Assembly: GCA_051294375.1 (NCBI GenBank)
Contig: CM119263.1
Location: 25,696,436-25,760,435, forward strand
Direction: 5' to 3'
Length of the DNA: 64,000 nucleotides
DNA from: Paraspadella gotoi
Lineage: Eukaryota; Chaetognatha
Shown: positions 37,161-48,018 of the stretch, piece by piece
Layout: every line of letters starts with the position of its first letter
Position numbering within the stretch: the stretch's first letter is position 1
The notes under the pieces: generated by a model
The model's database searches: none
Told to the model about the DNA's origin: nothing
The model's input: the letters and a program-made list of their open reading frames with translations, nothing else
Position numbers and translations under genes: made by a program

Positions 37161-38546
37161 CAGCAGAGTTACCCAAATTTTTAATTACACCAGATGAAGG
37201 TTCACAACTCATTTTATTAGGATCTTTTTTGTCTGTAGAAGACATTGGGACTGATAAACCTGAAAAAAATTGACCGGAAAGGAACTCTCCAGAGTTTCCA
37301 AGTGATGGAGTACTTTTGCGGTTTTTCTTTGATCGTAATCTTATATGTGAAATTAATTTTAAGGATTTCTTTAATAAAATAATGATTAAATCAATACTTG
37401 ATTTAATTTTGAAATACGTTTTTGATGTAGACTTTATATTTTTTATTAAACCTTTTATTTTTAATAATATAATATTATGAAATTGGTATAACCAATATAA
37501 AAATTATCCATTCATTTAATAAATAAGCTATCTTGCCCCTGACTTTGGACAGGCTTTGGTGGTTTAAGGCCTCCATCACTCTTACAAGATAATGACATAG
37601 CAGGTCCCTGCAAGCTTTCAATCAAGACTCTCTTACGGTCCCGTTTATTCAATAAAATATAATTTATAATATAAAAATATAAAGATGATCATTAGTTTTT
37701 TGATAAAATACTTACTAAAAGTTATTCTTAAATTTTGTGAAGAATAAATATTAAAAGAATAATATTTAGCAGTACTTACTGAAAATAAAATCAAAATACT
37801 CAATATTAAACTTTAAAAACTAAAAGAAAATAAAAATGATTAAAATTTATAATTATATGCTCCATAACTTTTTAGAATTTCTTGAGCTCTTTCTGGCTTA
37901 AATTTGCGCCTTTATTACAAGAGAACTGTCAAATTTAGATTAAAACCATCAATATTTTCAAAATCTGCAGAGTCTTTGCTTTTAGTAAATATCAAAAGTG
38001 GCTGACAAAAGTGATTGGAAAATGGCCCAATTATTACTTTTGTGCCATGAATAAATTTTTTTCTCCTAGAAATTGTAAACTTTTATTGTTTTTAAAACAG
38101 ATTCAAATCTAAAACAGTATTTCATAAAAAAATTCAAATAAAATTTTTGAATCTTCTTGGTCTTGCCTTTTATTAGATAGCTAGATTGTATATATTATTG
38201 ATCAAATTATGTTTTGTGAATATGTATCAAACAAAATAAACTAAGGGGAAAAATATTATATTTAATTAGTATAGCATTAGTATAGATTTATAAATGGCCA
38301 AGATAAATAAGAAGTATATATAAAAATTTATGCTAGAAATAGTTAGGTAAACAAAACTTTTCTTCTTTCTGTTTAGATATTTTGACTCTTTGGTAGAGAA
38401 TTTAGTGATGACCCTGAATGAGAGTCGTGTTGTTTGTAAGAAAGTAAATTAGGATCCGGTAGAAGGCTTGCTGCATGGTCTAACTGATGCATCATTTTTT
38501 ATTTTATTGCAAGTCTAAACTAGTATTAAACTTACAAAAGTTTTAA

Positions 38547-39250
38547 TCAGCATTAATAACGATTTTATTAATAATAAAGGTTTCGACTCTAGCTTTTATG
38601 AGTCTTTTTCAGCGGTTTGACTCAACAGATTTCGGTTTCACAAAGATTCCCTTCCAACAAAGAATTGAAGAAAAGATAGTGGTCAGAAATGAGGATAGGT
38701 TGAGGTGAGAATAGGGAAGGAGAGAGAGCGAATAAATTTGAAACTAGTAAAAGAGAAAAAGAGAGAAAGTGAGAGGGAAAAATTATTATATTAAGCAATA
38801 TACAACAAAGATAGATTTAAATTAAGCAAACTTAATTTTAAACTAAAGAAATAATAATAATAAAGATGAATAAGTTAGATAATGAGATGTAAGTAAAAAT
38901 GAAATAGAAAAATAAGTGGTTAGGGATGGATAAGATAAGAGTAAGTGAAAATAAGTAAAGAAAAGAGCTCAAAATTGCCAAATGTAGTGATTTTTCCCTC
39001 TCTCTCTTACCAGTTTCAAATTTATTCACTCTCTCTCCTTCCCTATCCTCACCTTCACCTGTCTTCCCATCTATCCTTTTCTTAATTCTTTGTTGGAAAC
39101 TTTCTTTCTCTCTCTCTCTCTCTCTCTCACCAACTCAATGTTTGTGAAACCGAAATCTGTTGAGTCAAACCGCTGATAAAAACTCAAAAAAGCAAGAGTC
39201 ACAACATATCCGACCCTTATTTTTGATAAAATCGTTGTTATTGCTAATTA
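38547..39250. mobile_element. Foldback element with ~230-base inverted arms
   Basis: Left arm (about 38547-38790) and right arm (about 38995-39250) are reverse complements, sharing GCGGTTTGACTCAACAGATT, CGGTTTCACAAA, a GA/CT tract and an AACGATTTTAT terminus. The 200-base centre is AT-rich. There is no transposase; it fits a foldback or MITE-type element and could form a long hairpin when single-stranded or transcribed. Confidence 0.7.
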
Positions 39251-40995
39251 ATCCTTTTTTCCATTAAATAAAAAAATATAATGAAAAAAAAGATTTAATA
39301 CAAAGTTTTGAATATATTAATCTTGTATGCATTTAATAGTACCTCACCACTTTTCAAATATTGACTATTTTATATTTTATAGTTAAAAGTTAATCATGTG
39401 ATTGAATTTTTATATAATCACCTGCCAGCACACCTATAATATCTCATAATACATATTATCAAACATTCCTACCAAATATTATTTAAAATTATGTAGCATA
39501 AAACGAGTTATGAACATTTAAAATTTAAGTCAGATAGATTGACAGACCGACAAACCTACCCACCAACTTAGAGAATAATGATTTGAAATTGCTCCCCAAG
39601 CACTCGCACCCAGCTAAAAAGTTATTGATAACTTTATCTAATAACTAATATCTAATAACTTTAAAATAAATATTTTAAATTCCATTTCTCAAGCTTCAAT
39701 TTTTGGCAAAAAAAAGGATTGACTCTATTACTTGGAAGCTTTGGAGAGTTCCTTTAGACAGTTTAAATGTCTTTTAAAGACCAAAAAGAACCTATTAAAA
39801 TGAGTCGTAAAATTTCATATTGTTTATGTAACAATTTTTAGTAAGTCTATTCAGCAGGTCCCTGTAAGCTTTTAATCAAGACTCTCTGTCTCATTTATTC
39901 ACTCCCGGAGTACCTGGCTTCCTTATCAATGAAGTGGTATAATATTTTAAAAAATGTTTCAATTGTATAAAAAGAATATATATAAGAATTTAAATAAGAA
40001 TGTTTCAATTGTATAAAAAGACCACTCATTTAATTAAGTGTTAGATCGGGGAATACTATATTTTACTCTACACAAGCATCAAAAATTCAAAATACAAGGA
40101 GCTGAATTTTATAAAATTGGTACAACCAATATAAAAATTATAATATATAATAATGTAATAGTTTTTTTTTTTACCTAAGAAAACGATGTTTTGGGTTATG
40201 ATTTTAGTACATTTACATAATAACTTAATAAGCAAGAATTATTCCAGAAATTGTCAGAAATGTTATCAATTAGCCTTAATTTTATAATAAAAATAAAAGT
40301 CAATGTCTTGAAGACATCAATTCAAAAAGATTTCTCCTCAAAGTAAATGAAAGGTATTATTTATAATATCAAAATGTGTTTTTCCTTAAATTATTAAATT
40401 AATATTAATATGTTAATTTTAAAGTTAAAGCTTTTAAGAATATATCGTCATCGTCTGATGTATATAAAAAAGAGGTGCCACATTATTGCTTTATGTTTAA
40501 GCCCTAGGGTTACAGATACGTAAAATATTTATTATCTTACTTATTCGTATATATATATATATAATATAATATTTACTCATATATTCTTTAAATATGAAGC
40601 AATTTTATATTTAATACTAAATTTTACCGTGATGATATGAAAAAGGTTTTACCAAAATTTTAAAATTTTAATGTTACAAACTATTTATATTAGCATTTAC
40701 CATAGCCGTTAGGAATCTTATAATCTTATAATCTGAAATTGGTAAAACTTATATCTATTTTTAACTTTTAGATTTAAAATGAATGGCCTTTTAATTTTAG
40801 TAGGGGCGACAGCTAAAACAAAAGATGAAAATCTTTTCTTCGATACGACCTCTCCGCAGCTGTTCTGAAAACTTTGCTTAGTCATTGCTTTAATGCAATT
40901 TGCTAAGCGAGAAAATATTTGCTAAGGTTTGTGTCTATTTGATAATATAAGCACATCTAAATGTTACTCCATCCTCGATACGAGCTGAGTCTATT

Positions 40996-43900
40996 ATGTC
41001 AGCAATAAAGCGATTCTTTGAAAAGAAAAAACTTGACTACAAGTTTAAAAAGCTCGGCGCTGGGCACTCCTTGAATGACCAATCAAAAAAAGATACGCAT
41101 AAAGAAACTCGCGGTGCGGGATTCACAGCAAATGCCGCGTCTTCACCGAATAGGGTAAGTCGTTAGTAAAGAATAATGAAAGCCTAATTTACATTAAAAA
41201 TAAATTGTTTTAATTAAACCTTTGCTTCAGGCTCCTTCCGATGGAGCACTTCGAGCCGCGGAAGCGGCCATGGCTAGAGCTGCGCAACCCAAGCCAGGAA
41301 GCTCGACCCTTGCCGCACAAAAGGCGAAAATTCGTCAGGAAGTGGAGGCAGAGCGGAAGTATCGGATGAGTGCCCCTGAAAGTAGGCATTTATTACAGCA
41401 TAACTAATTAACTACCATTAATGATTTTTAGATCTCACATTCTTGTCTTAAGATCAAGTTGTTGATTGTAAAGTTGAAGAGATTTGTTTTACGGGTCGCC
41501 ACACCCGCAAAGGTGTCCCCTAGTGATGACAGTGAGACAGCCTGTTCATGTAGTCCAGAGCTTTGGATTTGTCAGCAGGCCCATGCCTACTGACTCTGTG
41601 ATGATAGGGCAACCAGACAGCTGCCCCAGGGACTCTCACTATTTCACAGGAGAGTACTAAGCAGGGGATAAAGCGCATGTCTCTTTGCTGAACCTTCTCT
41701 TAATTTTGGTGGCCTTTGTATTGAGTGGCAACTGTGTAGCTCAAACCACATAAGGGCAGAGGAGTATTATCATGCCCGGTTTGCCTGTTTGGGATCACGT
41801 TGGGCTCACCATTGAAGAGGCTAGTTTTACGAGGCGCCATACCCGCAGAGGTGTCACCTAGTAGTGACAGTGAGACAGCCTGTTCATATATTCCAGAGCT
41901 TTGGATCTGACAGCTGACTAATGTAAAAAAAAATTCTTATTGAAATGTTTTCGTATTTCTAAGAACACCTTGATACTGATTGATTATTTAAAAAATTATT
42001 TAAAAAAACAGCTGAAAATAATTTTAATTATACTTGGAAAAAGAAAGCAATTGCTGATTTAAAAAGCTTTAAACAAGATTTTATAACACTTTGACATATT
42101 GTTTCAAAAATCACTATCAAAATTCGATGACAAGTTGTGACCACAATGTCTTTTATTTCTTTTTTCAAAGCGTTGCCGACTGTTACGCAATTAGACTCAG
42201 TACCAATGTGCCGGGTCCGCTATCGCTGCGAACTCTTTGATGAAGAAAGACTCTCCAAATCGGAAATGGAGGAGAGGATCGAGTCTTATCTCCTCGCGCA
42301 GTTGAACGAGGACAAAGCGGAGGCCGCAGCTCTCATGATCAAAACTTTAAACAAAAACTCTGAAAAAGTTCAAACTTGCGTCGATACCTTGAAAAAGATC
42401 TTGCAGGTAGGTTTGTATAAATAATTGCTATTTGATAAGTTTCATAAATTAAGTTTCAAATTTTATATATATAGAACATTACGTCTCATCCCGGTGATGA
42501 TAAGTACCTAAAGATTCGAGTAATGAATCCCGCCTTGCAAGACCGTGTCTTCTCTATCAAAGGAGCCAGACATTTCTTGGAGGGCGCAGGTTTCGAACCG
42601 CAGAAACTCGCGCCTAGTGAAAACGCCGACGAGGAAGATTTCTTAGTGATGGATCCGAGGTCAGTTTTTGTCGTAATTGTTAAACTGCCTCCCCCTAGGA
42701 TTACGAATGCTTTCAGAAAAACACCTGTTACCGGGTGGTAAAATACGGCTACTAATATGACCGTCGCCAATTACTCATGAATGGATTGTGAGATTCACTT
42801 CAAATTTTGTATGTGGGTAGGAAAGTGTGTGATTGAGCAGGAAATCAAGTTTCGTTGGAATCGTCCAAGTGGAAATGAGTTAAAATGGGAAAAAAAATAT
42901 ATATTTCACAATTTAATTAAGCTTTTTTCTCTTTTTATTAAATGTTAACTCGAGATACATTAATTAATTTTTGATAAAATAGTAATTAATTAGTGATTTT
43001 GTAATTAATTAATTTAATAATTTTTGTATTCGAAATTGTTATTTTGTGATTGAGGGGCGAGACAAAATGGAAAACGATTTTGACGCGATTAAAAAAAATT
43101 AATATTTATTTTTTAATTTATTAATTGATTAATTATCTGATCAGCTGCTTACCGCTAATGATCGTGGGCAGATCAGGCATTGTTTGCTCAACTTGTTTTA
43201 AAAAGCTTGAGGACTTTAAAAGATCAACGAAATGGGAGATAAACTAGTGAAAGCTTTAAAATTTAAATATGGAGGAGCAGATGGTGGATGATGATAAAAG
43301 GAGGAATAGAAAATAAAAAACGGAGCAGCTATCTGCTCCCATCTATATGTTTGATTAATGAATCTATTGTATCAGCCTGAGTCTCCGTCTTGCGTATTCC
43401 TTAGAATATTTTTTGACAAAATATTTTTACTATTTGATCGAGATAAAAATAAATATAGTCATTCCGTGATAAACGAACATAACAGTAAACGGGGCTACCA
43501 AAAGGATGGGATTTATAGATATTATGGCAACAACCGGGTTGCCTGTGATGCCCATTGGAATGGGGCATCTCACTATTGGCTTTGGGGTCTTCCTACCCTC
43601 AGTGACGACTCCTGTCACTGACGCGGTTACCCTAGGACGGTCTCGCTTTGCCAACGCAGAGGGAAGTTAGGACTGTGGATGGACCGAAACGCTTGGGATG
43701 GTGCGTTCCCCCTCTGAGCCAATGGTATTGGCTAAACGATGGTGGATGTGAGGCGGTGTGAATATACAGCCACAATATCATCTATAAAAAAGCAGAGCCG
43801 AGAATTTTTTAAAAAGAAAATCTTACAATTATAATTATTTTTTTTACCACAGTTCCTCCTTCCTTCCCAACTCGGCCCTTAGCTAACTTACTTAAATAGA

Positions 43901-45087
43901 CGCTAATTACTCGATTAGTAACTGGCGACCTCTCTTGACTCGATGACCCATTTTTCGTGAGAACTCGCCATTGGCTAAAATTCGATCGCTTCGACTTGTA
44001 TTTAGGCGAGTCACGGATTCGACCCTCGTCGAAAATCTCATCGAAATACTCGAAGATGCAGAACCTATTGTGCCCATTCTGGACAATGACCCTCGTCTTT
44101 TTTACCCGACTCCCAAAATCAACGCCTTTAACGTCCCTGATGAATTTTATGCCATATCGCCTGGTGAGATTTCCTAGTTAAATTTTAATGATTTTATTTA
44201 TTTACATATATTTTATTTCAATTCGCTTTTTTTTGGCGCCCATTACTTTTTTTCCAATAAAATTATAATAAATGGAAACAATTGTTTAAAAAAAATTGCT
44301 CTATTTTAAAGAGAAATATTGGCGAAAAAAATAATACGAATCTATTTGTAAATCCTACTACGAATTACTAAATAGTATTTAAAATACTAAACATAAGTTT
44401 TTCCTACTTTGTTTTACGTATCACAGAGGAGTTGAAACGTGAGCAGCAGCTTCGTCAAGAAGCCACCGAGAAGCTTGGAATGTTGAGGACGAAGGCGATG
44501 AGGGAACGAGACGAGCAGCGCGAATTACGCAAGTATCGATTCACGGTCATAAGAGCAAGATTTCCGGACGGGCTCATCCTTCAAGGTAACGGGATCTGGT
44601 AGGAGGTGAAAGGTCAGTGTCAGTGAAACAAGTTTTTATCTTTTTTCTGTCACGAATGTTGTTTGATTGGAACTAAAAGGACCTGTTTAGATTTTAAATT
44701 TTATTTTTGGCGGCGATTTCTGATTTTGCTTTATGGCTAGTAATTCTTGCTAACTTTATTCCATGTTATGCAGTCACTACGTTTTTTTTTTTTTTTGGTT
44801 TTTTTTCAGGCACTTTTCCGGCCCGCGCCAAACTCTCAATCTTGACGGACTTCATCCGGTCCTCCCTCTCATTCGACTGGCTTCCCTTCCACTTGGTGGC
44901 TCCAACAGCGGGAGGTCGTCTGGGCGACGCTGATGAGGACAAAATGCTCGTCGAAGTTGGCCTCGTCCCGTCGGCGGTAGTCAGCGTCGAGTTCGAGGAG
45001 GAGGTGGTGCGACAGTGCAAGAAATCGGTTGGAACGGATTTTTATTACGTCAACGATCATCTTCTTTCCAGCGTTGAAAAGCTTTGA
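40996..45087 (+). CDS. UBXN6: UBX domain protein 6 (UBXN6/UBXD1), seven exons
   Basis: Exons 40996-41154, 41231-41381, 42171-42406, 42475-42659, 44006-44163, 44427-44585 and 44810-45087 splice in phase to 441 residues, the same length as human UBXN6. The N-terminus (MSAIKRFFEKKKLDYKFKKLG) matches the p97-binding start of the family. Residues about 105-245 form the PUB domain (ESYLLAQLNEDKAEAAALMI; ILQNITSHPGDDKYLKIRVM). LKREQQLRQEATEKL, LRTKAMRE and KYRFTVIRARFPDG lead into the UBX domain (DWLPFHLVAP, VGLVPSAVVSVEF). UBXN6 is a cofactor of the AAA ATPase p97/VCP in endolysosomal and mitochondrial quality control. Introns 2 and 4 are large and filled with repeats (41487-41915; 43488-43790). 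No frameshifts. Confidence 0.93.
41487..41915 (+). repeat. Tandem repeat unit of ~335 bases (1.3 copies) in UBXN6 intron 2
   Basis: The segment TTTTACGGGTCGCCACACCC... recurs as TTTTACGAGGCGCCATACCC... at about 41825, both followed by GTGACAGTGAGACAGCCTGT and CCAGAGCTTTGGAT. No frame or tRNA structure seen. Confidence 0.65.
43488..43790 (+). repeat. Dispersed repeat R5 with a conserved 47-codon frame, copy 1
   Basis: In UBXN6 intron 4. The frame from ATG 43524 reads MATTGLPVMPIGMGHLTIGF.. to ..EGS and stop. A second copy, on the minus strand, lies at 60295-60113 with its tail at 59640-59535. The copies share GGTTACCCTAGGACGGTCTC exactly. Confidence 0.65.
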
Positions 45088-45331
45088 AAAAGAAAAACTA
45101 TCGAGGACAAGTCATAAAGCTCTATTATTTCAAATGGAATAGGTCTTCTCTCTTCCTCATTGTAATTTTCGTGATACCGTATTTTTTTTGGTGCCATTTT
45201 TCGTACTATGATTATCCATATATTTTTAAACCTTTTTTCACAAAGTCAGTCGGTAACTCTGCGTCCTGAGTTTTTTTTCCTTCTTCGTTATTTTCGCCGT
45301 TATGTTTCGGTGAAGGTTCTCGAATCGACGA

Positions 45332-47590
45332 ATGGCAGAGATACATTCTTTGCGTCACCGTCTTCCCCGTTTGCGGCGGCCGCGAGTCAAGAGCGAGTCA
45401 CGTGACGCCTCCACCGCCGACGACGATGTAGTCTCTCCGGCGCGTTCTGCGGTCGGCAGGATCCAACGAAACGGCCGCATGATAAGGGACTTTCTACACA
45501 GAGCGACGGAGCCGCGATCGAGAGTACAGCGAAACGGCTCCAACGCTGCGGCGGCCGTCTTCGAGCCGTCCGTTTGGGATAGAGGCACGGCGCGACCGTC
45601 CACGTCATTGTCTGCGTCCGAATCAAGACATCGAAATCGTCGTGGCAGAGCCTCTTCCGACGAGCGATCGGAGATGAGTCGCGACCGGAGAGAAAGAGGT
45701 AAGAATTTTTAAGGTAATGGAGATTGGAGACGTCAAGACGTCAGAATCGAAAGAATCGTCAGAATCCAAAACGAAAACAAAATTTAATCCCTTTTCCCCC
45801 GGTCGTATTTTCCACCAGATCGAAGGGCGGATTCTTCTCGCTCCACGATGTCGTCACATTCGACCTCTGGTCCGTCTCGACGCCGTCCCTCCCGACAAAG
45901 CGCCTCCTACGGCCAACTCGTGGACGAGTCACGTCGAACCGTCGCTGGATCTCGTTCCTCCGGTCCATCGTTCCGCTCGGCCAGCCCATCGCACCCGACG
46001 CCGTCCACCTCGAGGGGGCCTGCGGCATCCTCGAGACTACCACCGTCGAGACGTGAATCTCAACGACACCGTGAAACCCGCGACCGTCCGCAGCCATCGC
46101 GAAGCGTCCCTTCTCGAAACGCGCACAATCCCTCTCGGCCAAGAAAGAGGCCGAAGATGCTTTGGAACGCCTCCACCGCATCGGATGACGACGATACTAC
46201 GTCCTCCTCGCCCTCGCCGTCGTCGCGTTCGGAACGGAGCGTGAGTGACGCGCAAGCGACAGACGGCGTAGATTCTTCAGGCGATGGTTTTGACGGTGGC
46301 GGAAACGACACGCCCACCACGCAATCGTCATACGTTTCCAACTCTGGATCCGGCTCACCTCCGTCCGACTCGTCTCGACGACGCCGAGGTCGAAACCGCC
46401 GCACAGTTTCCCCCGCCTTTCGACGTTCGTCTTCTCGCTCTTCATCTCGCCCTCCGCCCAGCCCTCTGTCTCGCACTCCGCCCAGTCCTCAGCCTTTTCA
46501 ACGGCACTCGCCCGCTCGGACCGCAACCTCCCGTTCTTTAACAGGCGCTGTATCCCGCGCGAGAGCCTTTGGCAGATCTTCACGCCGGTCTGCGGTTCAA
46601 ATCGCTCGTCGAGGTCCTGCCTTCCGCCCGTCGGGCACTCGTCTCCATCAATATGGAATCCGGCGTAGTAGAAGGAGACGTTCCTCCTCTACTTCTTCAT
46701 CCTCATCTTCAACAGAAGAGAGCGACACTGAATCGTCTTCCCTCACCTCCGAAGCGTCTCATTCGAATGGCGACGCCGAAGACGCCGATTCTGAAGATCC
46801 TCGTCGCGCTACCATAGACGACTTTACTCGTTCCCGATCGAATGACGAAACCTCCAGCGCTCACGCCTCCTCAGACAGCGAGCTCAGCTCGGGCAGCGAC
46901 TCTGAGTCCGATCGCAACGTTCATCGTCGCACGGAGCGTCGCGGCGCGGCGATGCGCAATCGTCAGCGCCGCCGCCTGCAGCAGCGCAGCACCGTTGCTG
47001 GAATGCTGTCTGACATCTTTGCCGCTTCCGAGATATTTTCCTCGCGCGCCGATGACGACAGCGAAGACGACAGCCTACGGTTCGATCCGGACGACGACGC
47101 AAGACGTCCCGTCGGCGACGGCGGCGACGAGGAAGGCGACGATCCCAACGATGATAGTGACGATTCCTCGTTAACAACTGTCTACCTCAACAGCGACGAA
47201 GATGAACAGCGGCCAAGGGGATTGATAGAAAAGCAGATTCAACGGCTGCCTGTCATTCTTTACGCGCCGCCCGCAAAGATCGCTCCTCTCGCTCCCCCGC
47301 CGGCTCAATCCTCCAAGAAGAAGGGAAAACGTTCTCATCGGGAATCTAAGTCCGGGTGTAAATCCTCGGCGCCGCCGCCGCCAAAGTCCCTGGAGGTATC
47401 AGATGAGCCTTTGGACCCTGATCGCGTTCAGTGCTCCATCTGCATGTGCGACTACGCTGACGGAGATCCCTTACGTCTTCTCCTCTGCTTCCATCGCTTT
47501 CACAAGGATTGTATCGATCCTTGGCTTGGCCAACAGGCTCAGTGCCCGATCTGTCGGACGAGCATCGAAATACCTGAGGATGGCTCCTGA
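45332..47590 (+). CDS. RING-H2 E3 ubiquitin ligase with a long Ser/Arg-rich N-terminus (two exons)
   Basis: Exons 45332-45698 and 45819-47590 join in phase 1 to give 712 residues. Residues 1-600 are disordered: Ser, Arg, Asp and Pro repeats, including a Ser/Arg-rich stretch. A GLIEKQIQRLPV segment precedes the RING, as in RLIM/RNF6-type ligases. The RING-H2 is at about 655-700: CSICMCDYADGD, LLCFHRFHKDCIDPWL, CPIC, with all eight metal ligands. RING-H2 domains bind E2 enzymes and catalyse ubiquitin transfer. No transmembrane segment is seen; the basic clusters suggest a nuclear protein. Start: first in-frame Met, 244 bases after the UBXN6 stop. The exact orthologue is uncertain. Confidence 0.85.
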
Positions 47591-48018
47591 GTCCTAAGAC
47601 AGTCTTCATACTCCGATTGCCTCGGACTTTTTTCTTATTACATATTTTCTAAGTCCTAAAAAAATTTCTCTTCGCTCATTACCTTTTTTTCCAGAGTAGC
47701 CTTTAACCTAGATAAAAGAATTAGCTGAACAATGTCTGGGAGTTTCTATTAAAAATTTTGTCGTTTTATTTTCTTCCCTTAATCCCTCGTCTTTTTTTAT
47801 TTCCAAGGAAAATACAGTAATTTTTGATTTGCTTTTGCTTTATTGTTGTTACTTGTATTGTTATTGTTTTTGTCGTCAATCTTTGTTAGATTAGCCAATT
47901 TTTTTAATTGTTTGATTTTGAAATTAATTTTATTTACGACCAACCGTAGTGAAGCATTAAAAATACATCGTCATATATCGGCCTTGTCGCCAAAAATCGG
48001 CGAAAAAAACAAGGACTA
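47591..48018. other. Intergenic spacer, no gene seen
   Basis: About 430 bases of T-rich sequence forming the 3' flank of the RING gene and the promoter region of the armadillo gene. No clear TATA box. Confidence 0.6.

Larger units (their letters stand above)
35278..40995. other. Repeat-rich intergenic region, no supported gene
   Basis: Contains R2 (35838-36600), R1 copies (36712-37035, 37040-37160, 37479-37650, 39845-40130), an open minus-strand segment between R1 copies (37145-37345), and a 700-base foldback element (38547-39250). A divergent promoter for the J-domain gene probably lies at 35278-35450. Bases 37660-38540 and 40140-40990 are AT-rich with nothing recognisable. Confidence 0.6.

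Noticed and set aside
45717-46244. Overlapping long frames on both strands across the RING gene
   Set aside because: Shadows of GC-rich, low-complexity Ser/Arg coding sequence.
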